From NCBI GenBank assembly GCA_018350325.1, contig JAEVLN010000022.1, positions 248,001-312,000 of the forward strand: a stretch of 64,000 nucleotides of DNA, read 5' to 3'. The stretch's first letter is position 1; each line of letters begins with the position of its first letter. The notes under the pieces are model-generated. The model had not been told where the DNA came from and did no database searches. It worked only from the letters and a program-made list of their open reading frames with translations. Source of the stretch: Globodera rostochiensis. Lineage: Eukaryota > Nematoda > Chromadorea > Rhabditida > Heteroderidae. Shown piece by piece: positions 1-12,225 of the stretch. A program made the translations under genes and the position numbers.

Positions 1-836
1 AAAATTGTATTCCGATATATCCAACTTTTGATGCATGGATTTAATTTATTCTTCTTATACTCCTTGAACTTCATCTCCAGCCAGCAGCACTGGGACGCGA
101 CCAAATTGGGCTCTATTGACCTCACTCCCTTCTCTCGACCAAACTTGTGAGCATTGCTAGCGAGAATAACCTTTTTGGATTTGCAAATTTCGTCGTGCAC
201 TTTTTTCTGACTCTTTTAAAGGAAAGGGCTCTCGCATAATTTGTTTGACATTGTCGGGAGGGGGGGGGGGGGGGAATTGATTGAATGAATCGATTAGTTG
301 AACACTTTTAGCTGGACCCTCTATGGAAATGAGGCATTAATAATGCCTCTGCTAGTTTCTGTCAATCAGCAAATTTAGGGGAAAATATTTCTTGTTATCA
401 TCAAATGACCTCTATTTGAATGTTTCTTTTTAAATTAAATTAAACAATTTGTAACATTTCTTCTTATGTTTCGCTCGTTTTCGCTAAAATGAAATTCTTA
501 TTCTCTTTAATTTTTAGAAAATCTTCTTACTGTATCCCTGCTAATTTGTAAGTGGATTTGTTTTCAGAGTAAATTCAAAAATGCGGCAGAAAAACATTTA
601 TGGCGTTTTGTTTATTTAAAGCAACAAATAAATTAAACGAAATTGTTGCGTTGTTAATTGGCACTTTGGCCCCTTTTTATCTCTAATTACTCGTCGAATC
701 GAATTAAGCCAATTCCCGTTTAACAAAATTCACTTTTAATGGCTATTTTTTAGCGGTCTTTTGGCGTCTCTTTCGCCTATTCCATCCCTTCCAATAAATA
801 TTCTTCTCACAAAATTAGTTTTTATTTTCTTCGGGA
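1..836. other. Upstream region of the bZIP gene, no gene seen
   Basis: AT-rich DNA with a short G run near 257-274. No exon-like stretch with a recognisable protein was found on either strand. It precedes the first ATG of the bZIP gene and presumably carries its promoter, but no core promoter element can be identified with confidence. Confidence 0.5.
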
Positions 837-3800
837 ATGGATGCGACCGATTTCGATGGGGAAAGCGATACTTTTTTCGGAGATGTCTCAAATGAACCGT
901 TATTACTTAACAGCGGAATGGACCCCAGTTTGGCTATGTTGGTGAGTTGAATGGCCTCTTTTTTTATATATAGTAAATAAAGTTCAGGCTGACAATGACC
1001 TTGACCACTTTTTGGGCTCAGCCGCCTCATCTCCACTCAATTTTGATCTGGACGAACTTTACGGGAGGGTTAAAGATGAACAGAATTTGGTGAGTATTGA
1101 GAATAAACGCATTTGGACGTATATATAAAGTGGGTGGGAATTCCCTGTACGCCTTTCCCCCCCCCCCCTCATGAACATTAAAAAGGAATTTAGCAACAAA
1201 CTCCGACACTACACGACCATTGTTACTACGAACTTCCCTTTTGCGGTTCGCCCGATTCGGGACTTTCTTCGACCACACAAAGCAGCGTTTCTAACGGCGG
1301 CGAAGGACATAATGTCGTCGTGGCAGTTGAAAGTCAAATTGCCGAAAGAAGGTTAATTAATGAAAGCATTAAAAAGTGCTGGAGGGGTTAATGAAAGCAT
1401 TAAAAAGTGCTGGAGGGGTTAATGAAAGCATTAAAAAGTGCTGGAGGGGTTAATGAAAGCATTAAAAAGTGCTGGAGGGGTTAATGAAAGCATTAAAAAG
1501 TGCTGGAGGGGTTAATGAAAGCATTAAAAAGTGCTGGAGGGGTTAATGAAAGCATTAAAAAGTGCTGGAGGGGTTAATGAAAGCATTAAAAAGTGCTGGA
1601 GGGGTTAATTTATGCACAAATTTAGTAGCGGTGGATGGCCAACGCACAGCAACGGCTACGAGACGGACTGTTCCGCAACGGCCACGCCATCGACGCCGTC
1701 CAAAATTTTGTTAAAAAGAGAGGAAGACTACGAAAAAACAGAGGCCATCGATTGCCAAGTTTTGGGTGGCAATTTATCATTATTCGTAAGCGTTTTCAGA
1801 TGCTTTTTGTGGAGGAAATTGGACGAGTCGTAGAGACCAAGACGAACATTCAGTTCAGACCAATTGCCACAATGTTGGACACTTATGGTGAATTTGCATT
1901 AAATTGTGTAGTTTTTAGCGGCGTTAAAATATGAAAAAATGAATTTTACTGGAGCAACAGCATATTATTTTGTTAATAACCAACTATTTAGGTCAAAATT
2001 CGTTGGTTCCGCCGATTCGCCAAAATGGGAGTTTTCGTCTAAAGGGCATACAACAGGGCCAATTCCGCCGAATTTCTTGCCAATCAGTGGCCGTTCGCAA
2101 AATGAGTGCCGTCGGCTCAGCATCGCCAAATGCCATCGAATTTGGTAGAAATTGGAAAAGTAAATATATTTAAACAAAAAAATTGTTTGAAGCCGAGTCG
2201 TCTCTGATGGACAACGACCGAATTTCCATGATGGAACATTCGAAATACCCGAAACTCGTCCTAAACGAGGAGGAACGCAAATTGTGTAAAAAGGTATTTA
2301 TTGGACGGCTTGGTCTTCTGCCCGCCGGCGTCTTCGAACTTTTAATGTTTCATTTTAGGAGGGCGTACATTTGCCGCATTGTTACCCTTTGACCAAAACG
2401 GAAGAGCGCGAATTGAAACGGATTCGGCGCAAAATTCGAAATAAAAAGTCGGCACAGACGAGCAGACGGAGAAAACAAGTGAAGTGACGTCAGAGATAAT
2501 TAATTTAATTAAATTAAATTAATTTAAGGATTACATTGAAGCATTGGAGGAACGGGTCGACTCGTGCACTCGCGAGAACAGCGAATTGAAACGTCAAATT
2601 GAGATAATGGCGGCTGAAAACAAACAACTCGCCGCACAAATGCGCAATTTGCAGGTTCGAAGTGAAGTGAAAATTAAAGTCCTCAGGACAAAATGACAAT
2701 TTCAAAATTTAAACGAAAATATTTTTAGACTTCCGTTGGCCAATCGGCCAAACGCAATGCTCAGACGGGCACATGTTTGGCCGTTCTTTTGCTGTCCGTT
2801 TGTTTGATTGTGGCGCCGAACGGCAAACATTTGGGAATGGTCGGCACGGGCGGACATTCAAATGGGCCATACCAACGGCAGTTGATGATGGCACAACAAC
2901 GGCATCAACTTGGGGTGAGAAGTTTAATAAATTTCGGTAGTTGCCATCAAATAAAGTTTATTCGGATTTTAATTTATGTCCACCATAATTGCCAGATTGA
3001 GCCGAACTTTCGCACTGAACTTAACGGCGACCAGGACAATCAGCAAACTGTTGGTGCTGCTCATCATCGAGGTCGTATTATTATTGGCAGGCATTTTCCG
3101 TTCTTTTAATTGACTTTTTGAAACTTTTCAGGTGCTTCGCGGACTCTGATCGATTTCGTCGCACCCCCCGAGGCGCAGTGCATTGAGGGAAATGCACGGG
3201 AAGAACGGCAACAATTGCTCGGGTTTACACCCGCGGATTCGGCAGCTTCATTCAAAGTCCTTAGGCTTATTCTATTCAAAAGCCTAACTTATTCAAAACG
3301 TTCAGGCGGCAGCATCAATGGCACAGGCCCTGAAGCAGCAAAGGGAACAACAAATGGAAATGGTGCCAATGGACGAGCAGCAACTGACTGAACAGCTCCA
3401 ACTTGAGCATGGGCGACAATGGAAGGACTTGGGGGGACAATTTGAGGAGGAAATGGAGGACAATCCAAGTAAATCGGGCCTATCTTTTTTAAAAGTAATA
3501 GTAATTTTTAGTTTGCCAATCGCCTAAAATGGCCGACTTATTTTCCGATTATTTTGATACGGAGGAGCAATGCAAATTTTATGGGAATATCAGTGACGAA
3601 CCTTTGGAGGATTTTGCAAATGTGGGCATGGAAACCGATGGGAATGCATTGACGACAATGGCACAATTTGGAGAAAAGGGTGAGTTGATTGCCTTTTGTG
3701 TTGCATTTTATAGTAATTCACATTTTAATTTTTAGTGCCGAGTTTTGCCAATGCCATCAAAAGTCATTTTGGGACAGAGTTCGAATTGTACGATGGAATG

Positions 3801-4001
3801 GACAAAATTGGCGATGGCGGAAACTTTCTTGTCGTGCCAATTCAACAGCAAAATGAGTCGGACATCGACGGCATGGAATTGGCCGGATTGAATGGGCCAG
3901 AGGATTTTGGAAGGGCGGAGACGGCGGAGGTATTCGCCCGTCGTTTGAATGCAACTTCAAATTACGGCGGCCTTGGCCACTTGGACCACCACCAGATATG
4001 A
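837..4001 (+). CDS. let-607: Membrane-anchored bZIP transcription factor, CREB3/CREBH (LET-607) type
   Basis: About 12 exons. Exon 1 (837-941) and exon 2 (988-1090) encode acidic activation sequence. Exon 3 (1194-1351) contains SPDSGLSS, which resembles the activation region of CREB3L proteins. The exons near 2185-2292 and 2360-2479 give the family-specific segment before the bZIP (LNEEERKL, then [16 protein letters not shown]) and the basic region [17 protein letters not shown]. The zipper (about 2529-2655) begins [10 protein letters not shown] hydrophobic segment follows near 2775-2815 ([16 protein letters not shown]). CREB3 proteins sit in the ER membrane and are released by Golgi proteolysis to activate secretory-pathway genes; that role is inferred from the family. 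Downstream exons are Gln/Glu-rich and presumably luminal. The last two exons (3529-4001) repeat the acidic motif of exon 1, so they could instead be a second short gene. The symbol is by homology only. Confidence 0.88.
1352..1608. repeat. 31-bp minisatellite starting at the donor of bZIP intron 3
   Basis: Eight copies of a 31-bp unit, almost identical, begin immediately at the 5' splice site (exon ends ...GAAAGAAG, intron begins gttaattaatgaaagc). Each unit contains GGTTAATGAAAGC, a close copy of the donor. The array fills nearly the whole intron up to the next exon at about 1624. Confidence 0.9.
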
Positions 4002-6458
4002 AGGACGGATGCGTTTCAGAATTATAGCCCCCCCCCCCCGGGGACGTTTCCAACATTTTTGCCTGATGGGGGGGGCCTCGACTGAGAAAAAAAGGAAAAT
4101 CCCTGAGGCGTATTTATAAATTCGAGAAAAGGACTGACGGTTTTGGCTTTTCGACAGAAAATTGGCATATTTTTGGGTTGGAAAAAACGTAAATCAATTG
4201 AGAAATTTCGAAAATGGCTTTCCGAATGATTAAAGACTCACATTTTTGTAGTTCACTATTTATTGCTTGCGGAATTCCGTTGTTTTTTTGGCCTTTTTCC
4301 CCGCTTTTCGAAAGTGACACTTTCAAACAATTCTATTGAATTCTTTTACGTTTTTTCAAATGGAATTCCGTACATCCCGCGCCCCTTTCCCCCAATAATT
4401 GTGCATTTGTTTACATAAATGTCCCAACTAACTTTTAATTTGTGATATTCGGCAATTGTTCTCATTGCGTTTGTATTTATGTGATGAACGGCAATCCTGA
4501 AGTTGTGGCCACGTCCAATCACTTAAGTCCCAGGATTGCCGTAATGCATTCTTGTCTCTTTCCTTTATGAGGATTGCCCTCCCCTCCCCATTAATGATAT
4601 TTTTTGCATAATCTGAACACATTAAACATTTTATCGGTTGATTAAGTTATTGGCCGTGCATTTCCACGGCTTTTTACTATTCCATATTGGTCTGCTATTT
4701 TACTGAAATAGCATTGGATGGAGTTTATTTTAATTATGTTATTTTTATTGCTAATTTGAGGATAAAGTTGTGTTGCTGTTGTTATTATTCAATTGGCCGT
4801 ACGTGTTCAAAAGGTGGTCCCCCTTAATGGAAGGAAATCATTCGTTCGTACATTTGACCTCTAAAAGCAAATCTTTCAACCCGTGAACACTTATTTTAGC
4901 TGTCGTCTATTCATGTGCATCTTCTACTCCCCACAGGTTCACCAACATTCTACGCCATGTCGACAATTGTTTCGACAGAAAAGCGCAACAAACTCATTAG
5001 GGGACATTTTGTCATTGGGACCTTTTGATAGCGTGCCGCAATTGGCTGTTTCTAAATTTTCTAACAATATTTGGCCAATTTAACAGCTGCAAAAACAGTT
5101 TAAAACGATTGGTGGTAAATATGCCTCTCAAATTGTGTACATTTTATTTGCGTCGTGCAGCCCCCCCCCCCCCTCTTCTGCTGCAGTCCATCCAATTGCT
5201 TCTCTCTTCTCGACAACAGCCGGCGGGCGAATGTCAGTGGCCGTCGTTGTTGCAAGGCAAGTTTTTTGTTGGGATGGACTGCCCGCCGTCCCTTTGACGT
5301 CTCTTTCTCTCCGTTAGACGCATTCTTTCCTCTCTCTCGCCTCCCCTCCCGCCATAGTCTTTCTTCCCATTCCCGTGTCTGTCTGTGTGTTCTGTTCCCC
5401 CCGAGGGGAAATTGCTAATGGGAGCGCCTCTCTCCATTTCTTCTCTCAACTCATTCATTCACTATTTGCGGGAAATTCTTTTTATGAGCTGGACGAGGGC
5501 AGAAAAAGAGCGAAGGCGGTGGGATATAAAATAAAAATAGGCAACCATCGCCCCCCCCCCCTTAGGGGATGAAGAAATACTTCCAGCGAAACAAACCGAC
5601 CAAATGAATGAGCGGCAAATGATTGTGTTTATATTTGTTAATCACTTCCATTCCACCGACCGATTAGTTGCATTTCCATTGCTCTTATTTAATGCGCTCT
5701 TATCTTTATGTTTTTACAAATTGTCCAATGCCCAAATGGTAATTGGTCGCTTAATGCCGGGACAGTTTAAGTCCCTTAAGCTTAATTACCTACTTCATTA
5801 TGATATAAATCAAAAACAAATTTCTCAGATTGGACAGACGCCGTCCGTAAGCTTTACTTTATTTAGCCTTTCCCTGACTTCGATTTGCTTATGTCAGATT
5901 ATCTGTTCTTTGCAAAATGGCACTTTTAAGCCTTCAGACGGAGAAAGTGCCCTTTTTTGGCCTTTGCTAATTTAATTCATTTTGCACAAATTTTTGTCCG
6001 CTTTTGAACCTTTCAGCAAAATAAAGGATTATATTTTCATTTTTGTTCTTTAATACATAAGTTAAAATGCCCCTATAAATTTTTAAGCAATTCTTGCCCA
6101 TGAAAAAAATTTATCCATCGTCCACATTTTATGGCCATATTTTCGAGATTTTTTGTTCATATAATTAGTGGCCCTATCAATAATATATACCTATATATTT
6201 TATAGGCAACAACTTACCTATATGTACATAAAATTTAAACAGGGAATATATTTTTTAATCCAAAAAGATTTATTTTATTTCCGTATTTTATATCATTTAT
6301 GTCCTCCTTATGTAAAATGACGAATCCGGAAACTTCAACAACAAACGGCACAATAATTCCCCAACCGAGAGTGTCCCAACACCACGAAAACGGGTGGCAC
6401 ATTCAACAAACGTTTTTTTTTAAATTTTTATACTTTAAGCGCTTTTAATGGAGTTGAA
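4002..6458. other. 2.4 kb intergenic region
   Basis: No convincing gene. C/T-rich low-complexity stretches lie at 5160-5470 with C runs at 5160 and 5551, and 5975-6440 is very AT-rich. An open frame at 5604-5975 (+, 123 codons) is hydrophobic and matches nothing I recognise. No MH1-like exon for the downstream Smad was found here. Confidence 0.5.
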
Positions 6459-8173
6459 ATGGCGGCGTCGACTTCCTCAACTTCCATTCCGAACAACGAT
6501 TTGCGCATTTTGCGAAATTCGCTTAAATCCGTTAACATTATGCCAACGGACGAGGACATTCGCGTAAATGGCGAAGTGAAACCGCCACATTACGACGGTG
6601 GCCAATATTTTAATTAGGTAATTTGCGCCATATTTTTAGTTGGAACAAACTTTTGGTGCTTCGTCTACTATTACGAACTGAACGAAAGGGTAAGGATCAG
6701 CAGAATAGCGAATGATTGTATAAAAATGCCATTTGGTACAATTCGGCACTTCAAGGTCGGCGAGGTGTTCAAGGCTGAATGGCGGCAACACGCGCAGTGT
6801 GAACATCCCCAGTCAGTGCAAAAAGCGATTGGACACGCAAAAGAAAGCATTTTTAAAGCATTTTTTGATCAAAATTCACAGGTTGCTGATCGACGGCGGT
6901 GTGTGTGCGTCGTACGAGAACACGCGCTACTGCTTGGGTTGGTTGGCGGGGAAACGAAAGAATAATTAATTTTCTTCTAACAAAAATGGTTAAGGTGTAA
7001 TCGGAAATATCAATCGCAATCCGGTAGTGAGTAAGTGAATTAATTGGCTTGGCTAATTGATTTTCTTGACTGACTTAATACCTTTAGCGGCTGTTAGGCG
7101 ATCCATCGGTCAGTGCCAATTTTGGCATTTTGTTTTTTAATTTTCTATTTGCCCCAGGCAAGGGACTTCGTCTGTTCCAACGTGACGAGAACATTTACCT
7201 CGAATGCCTCAGCGATTCCGCACTTTTTGTCCGTAAGTAAATTATGCTTTTAAAGTTTAAACAAATTAATATGCTAATTGATTCCAACAGAATGTCCTCT
7301 CTTGGCTCGAAGAAGTGGCGATGAACTTCCGACGGTGTACAAATTGAAGGGCAACGGTACTGTGGGCGGCGCCGAATCGCCGGGTCTGTTTTAAATTACG
7401 TTTTTTTGGTTTTGGAAATTCTTTGGGCATCCGAATTGAATCGGCAAAAAGCTCGAAATTAAAATAAATTAAATTTGTTTAGAGCCCATTTGCCTTTTCG
7501 ACAAGAAACTGTTCGACGAATTGTTGCGCGAGGCCTGCACTCGTGGATATAATGCCCTTTATACGCTTCAAGTCCGACCCATTTAAATAATAACCTTTAA
7601 TTGTTTTCAATTTTGAGGTTTATTGTTTGTGCCGAATCAGTTTCGTAAAAGGTCGCTATTTTTTTAATTTCTTATTAATATTATAATTTTAATTTTAATT
7701 CAGGCTGGGGCCAGCAATACAGACGGCAAACAATAAGTGAATATCTCCCCGCAAATAAACAATTAAAAAATGAAAATTTCTGAACATTTGCTCAAAGGCT
7801 CCCATCGATACCACCGGCACTCATCTCAATAAAAATAGCTTTAAAATTACAAAAACATTTAAGAAACTCCGTTTATTGGCCATGTTAATTCGGTATTAGC
7901 TTTTAAATAGAAAAATACCGGTCTCGGTCGGTCGGGTTCCACCGGAACGCACTCGACTCCTTTAAGTTCCAAAAATAGCGATTTCGGTCAATCCCCGAAT
8001 TCTGATCTTACCAATTTTCAAATACCGAAAATTTCTTTCAAATTTTGCAACCTTTAGCCTCATGTCCGATGTGGATCGAAGTGCAATTCCCGCGGCCTCT
8101 TCAAATATTGGACAAAGTTTTGATGGACTGTGCCAACGAAATTGGCGTGGAAGAGGTGCACAGCTTTTCCTGA
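6459..8173 (+). CDS. Smad protein with MH2 domain and no visible MH1 domain
   Basis: About nine exons. The start ATG (6459) opens a 139-bp exon (to 6597), then the MH2 domain begins almost at once: WCFVYYYELNERVGEVFKA, then NTRYCLG, GNINRNP, RRSIGKGLRLFQRDENIYLE, CLSDSALFV, CPLLARRSG, and FDKKLFDELLREACTRGYNA. The L3-loop region reads SFVKGWGQQYRRQTITSCPM, and the last exon WIEVQFPRPLQILDKVL. Smads carry TGF-beta signals to the nucleus. The protein ends HSFS, close to but not exactly the SSxS tail phosphorylated by type I receptors in R-Smads. Only about 46 residues precede MH2 and no DNA-binding MH1 exon is visible upstream, as in C. elegans DAF-14. Phase matches at every junction I checked. 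It is convergent with the GGT gene. Confidence 0.9.
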
Positions 8174-8578
8174 TTGTCGGAAAGCTAATTGTGTTAGCTT
8201 AAATTAGCTGAGTTACCTCCGATCAAATCACTTCTGCTGATTGGTTCAGACCGTAAAGAATATTTTGGGCAAAAAGAAGCAAACAAATCAAAAAGAATGA
8301 CTAAAGTTTGGTGCATTTTTATTTTTTTGAGTCTGTTTTAGTAGCAATTAAACGGTCAAAAATGTGCATCTTTGGTGGCTGTAACTCGGCTACGTCTGCA
8401 CTATTTATTCTTCTAACATCGAATATTATTCATTCATTCGTCAGAGGAACGATATTTTTCTATAATAATTAGGGGAATGCATTTTTATACCGAAAAAAAA
8501 CGATTAAGCAAAAGTATAAACAAAATGGATAAAAGAATGTTTGAATGCGTCGTCCTTCCCAAATCCCCAAATCTGTGC
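8174..8578. other. Convergent 3' intergenic region
   Basis: AT-rich spacer between the convergent Smad and gamma-glutamyltransferase genes. No further gene is seen. Confidence 0.5.
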
Positions 8579-11500
8579 TCAATATCCGACGGGGTACGTG
8601 TGAACTTTTCTTCGGAAGTCATTGTTGGCCAACAAATTCCCCTCGGAATCCGTCAAAATGGCCTGAACGGAGGAACTGAAGTTGCGCGAGTTTGTGGTCA
8701 TGTTGTGCCCTCGGGCTCGCAGTAATTGGACCAAAAACTGAAATTTGAAATAATTAAATTCATTCTAATTATGCTTAATCTTTTGTTTGATTAGCTCGAA
8801 TGAAATTGCTTATTTTACCTGGGGGAACTCTTTCTCAAAGTCGGTGACGAAAGGGGTGAATTGGTTGTGCAGGCGGGGAGTGTCGATGGCCTCCTTCAGA
8901 CTGTGGTTGAACGCCAACAGTTGGAGCAGCACTTGGGACATTGCGGTCGGAATCAGCGTTCCTCCGCTGGCGCCAATAACAATTTTAACCTAAACATTTT
9001 AAAATATTTTTGCATTTTAATTTAGTCCATTAAGCAATGGCCCGGCCGCCCCCTCACCTTCCGGCTGTCCTTATGGTAAACGACCATCGGACTCATCGAC
9101 GACATTGGCCTTTTACCAGCCTCAATAAAATTTGTTTCTGAAGGCGCAAGTCCATAAAAGTTTGTTCTGTTTGGCTGGCTGAAGTCGTCCATGTGATCGT
9201 TCCAAATTAAGCCTAGCTGCGGTGAGCGGATCAGTGAGCCGAAGCTGAACAAACAAATGCATCAAAAAGCATATGAATTTGACTTGTCCATAATTATTGC
9301 AGGGGCCCGGCCAAATTAGCAATTTAAAAAGAAAACATTACGCTTTGTTAATTGAACTGGTCATTGAAATGGCGTTTCCGTCGGCGTCCACGACAATTAC
9401 TTGCGAAGTTCCCCCGCTATTTTCAGGAGCAAACTTTAACAAAAACAATTTAAAATCACAAATTTCCTTAACAAAAACAATTTAAAATCACAAATTTCCT
9501 TAACAAAAACAATTTAAAATCACAAATTTCCTTAACAAAAACAATTTAAAATCACAAATTTCCTTAAATTTGCCTCTTTCGTCGATTTGGCAAAGTCCTT
9601 CCATTTGGAAACGCCTCTTCCGCTGATTTCAGCGACAATTCCATCGACAAAATCCGCTCTGGTCATATTTAGCGCAAATTCTTCCGATATTTTGTCGAAT
9701 TTGGGGTCGCCTTTAGCATTTTTCAATTAGAATTTAAATTGATAAATTTGCCTAATTTGTTCCTCATTGCAAACGCATGTTTTTGGGATTCGATCAAGCG
9801 ATGGTAATATTCGTCGGAATGCCAAGGAATGGACGAATTGCTCCCGGGGGGATAAAATTCTGGAAACAAAAAAACAAAAATTGTCTCCAATAAATTAACT
9901 CAAAGATTATACTCACTGAGCATTACGGCCAAAATCAGCTGAGTGATGGCGAAGCTGGACGATGGTTTCGCTCCGCAGAGAACAAATTTGGGTTCGGCCT
10001 CGCTGGTGACGAGCAGCGGCTGTTCGTCCACCACACTCCGGTACGTGTGCAGGTCTTTTCTGGTGATGAAACCGCCTCAAAATGTGTATTAATTAGTGCG
10101 GCTGCGGTTCCATCCCAAAAATTGTACCGTTGGCGGCAAATTCGTCCGCTATAAGTTTGGCCATGTCGCCATTTACACTGTAGAACAGCTGAAGCGGCTC
10201 GTGGCTAAGTGCCAACCGTTTGAGCGTTTCTGCCAAAACGTTGTCGCGGATTAACTCGCCCTCCTGGTAAAGTTGGCCGGTGGCCGGGTTCGTGAAATGG
10301 CTTCTGAACCCTCCGAAAAGGTGAATTTTCATTTTTAGCCCACCTCATTCCCGAGTGGGATCCGTTGATAATTCTCTCCCGGTTTTCTTCCAAATTCTTT
10401 GCCATTAGTTCGGACACCGGAAATCCTTAACTTTTTTGTTTTTTGAGAAGAATTTGAAGAGGACGGACCGTCGGAGAGCAAATGAACGGTTGGCATCAGC
10501 AAATCCATCCACGCGATTTTCCCACTCCCAAACCTTTTGAAAGCCGTCCAAAATCCGTGCAATAAGCCGGGAGTTGCAACGGATTTGTAGCCTTTATTTA
10601 AGCAAATGGAATTGTTTTAATTGGCCAATTGGCCAAACTCTTGCCGTATTGGCTGCTGCCGCCGCCGTCCTCATGCGAAGAATTGCCGAAAATGTCTTTG
10701 TTTGTCCGCGCGGGGGCCGTCTCCCGGGCGTCGATTGTTGTGCATTTGCCGTAAAAGCTTAAAACAATCATTTAAATTACTATTATTAAAAGTGTTAAAA
10801 CTTTAAAATTAATATCAAATTAATTTATTAATTTTGTAATAAGATTTGTAAAATTAAAAAAAGTTACAGAATCATTAGCAACAGAATAAGCGCATTACCG
10901 TCGATAGTACGTCATCAAAAAGCCGCCGCCAAGTCCAGCCGAGTGGGGGTTAAGCGCGCCGACACAAAACGCGACGGAAAGTGCCGCGTCCACGGCATTG
11001 CCGCCTTGTAAAAGCACTTTTCTAAATGCAAAAAACGAATTTTAAATTTCGTAAATTAAGAATAAAATGAATGGCTTATTTAAATTTCCAATCGCAGGGG
11101 ACGGACCTTCCAATTTCCGAACAAATTCCATTTTCGCTGAGCACCGCCGCCCTTGTGAAGCGCACCTCCATGGATTTTTGACTTTGTTTTGGCCATTTTG
11201 TGCTTGTTTTTGCCTCATCAACAGAATTTTGGTGCAATTTTTGAGTTTGAGGCACTTGCGAATTTGGCCTTGTGCCGTCAATTTGCTAAAATTAATTTAA
11301 ATTTAATTTAAAACATTTTCACTTTTACGCTATGAAAGCCGTGGTGTTCGTAAAGCACGTAGAGAAGGAAACCGCACAAAATGAGCAGCACGACAATGAC
11401 CACAAAGGCGGATGCCAATAGCCACGGCAGCCCTCTGAATAAAAACTTAAAAGAATTTTTTTGAATTTTTCTTTAACTTTTTCCTCATCAAAAGGCTTTC

Positions 11501-12225
11501 GGTCCGCTGATTGTTGTTGGAGTTCGCCGTGTTGGCAATGTTTCGCGCTTTTGGGAAGGAATTGGACGACCCGTTGCTACGACCACTGTTCGGCATTTTG
11601 CACGGCGACGAATTGACTGTCGTCGTCCCTAATTTTGTAAGTTAAATTTAGTCTTTTTGTTTAAAATAAAAAGGGAATTTGTAATCAATTTTATTATTAA
11701 AAATCCCCTCGGCTTCTTTAGGCTTTTACCCGTATATTCCGTTCTTTAGGCTTTTACCCGTATATTCCGTTCTTTAGGCTTATACCCGTATATTCCGTTA
11801 TTTAGGCTTTTACCCGTATATTCCGTTATTTAGGCTTTTACCCGTATATTCCGTTCTTTAGGCTTATACCCGTATATTCCGTTCTTTAGGCTTATACCCG
11901 TATATTCCGTTATTTAGGCTTTTACCCGTATATTCCGTTCTTTAGGCTTATACCCGTATATTCCGTTCTTTAGGCTTATACCCGTATATTCCGTTCTTTA
12001 GGCTTATACCCGTATATTCCGTTCTTTAGGCTTGTACCCGTATATTCCGTTCTTTAGGCTTATACCCGTATATTCTTCTGCTGCCATTGGCGCTTCTTCC
12101 GACGTGTACATTTGAGGCGGCGATGCACTTTTTAGGCCGTTATTTCGTCGGGAACCGCTGGCAGAAGGCGGACGACTGTCTTTGAAGGCCACCAACGGAT
12201 TGGGTTGGCCAAATGTGTCGACCAT
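8579..12225 (-). CDS. Gamma-glutamyltransferase, type II membrane enzyme
   Basis: Multi-exon gene. The first exon starts at 12225 with a Ser/Pro-rich cytoplasmic tail. The exon near 11340-11435 gives one hydrophobic anchor (LLASAFVVIVVLLILCGF). The enzyme begins AVLSENGICSEIG, then GGNAVDAALSVAFCVGALNP and HSAGLGGGFLMTYY (about 10900-11020). Further GGT landmarks are FTNPATGQLYQEGELI (about 10270), FIPPGSNSSIP, the autocleavage/catalytic Thr motif ENSGGTSQVIVVD (about 9395-9430), QMDDFS-like HMDDFS, GKRPMSSMSP, and ASGGTLIPTAM. The reading ends RRKVHTYPVGY. GGT splits gamma-glutamyl bonds of extracellular glutathione. The residue after the catalytic Thr-Ser is Gln where many GGTs have His. 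Two introns contain minisatellites that copy the splice donor. Confidence 0.92.
9440..9568. repeat. 32-bp minisatellite at a GGT splice donor
   Basis: Four copies at exact 32-bp spacing (CACAAATTTCC at 9457, 9489, 9521, 9553). On the minus strand each reads TTAAGGAAATTTGTGATTTT. The rightmost copy contains the end of the GGT exon (TTAAGGAAATTT) and its likely donor (gtgatt); the other three lie in the intron. Confidence 0.8.
11716..12080. repeat. 28-bp minisatellite at the first GGT splice donor
   Basis: Thirteen copies of CCCGTATATTC at 28-bp spacing from 11729 to 12065. On the minus strand the unit reads GAATATACGGGTATAAGCC. The copy at 12065 is the genuine exon 1 end (GAAGAATATACGG) followed by gtataagcc. 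The other twelve repeat that exon end and donor through the intron with few changes. Confidence 0.92.

Noticed and set aside
5604..5975. 123-codon hydrophobic frame
   Set aside because: AT-rich, no recognisable domain or splice context, and no downstream exons.
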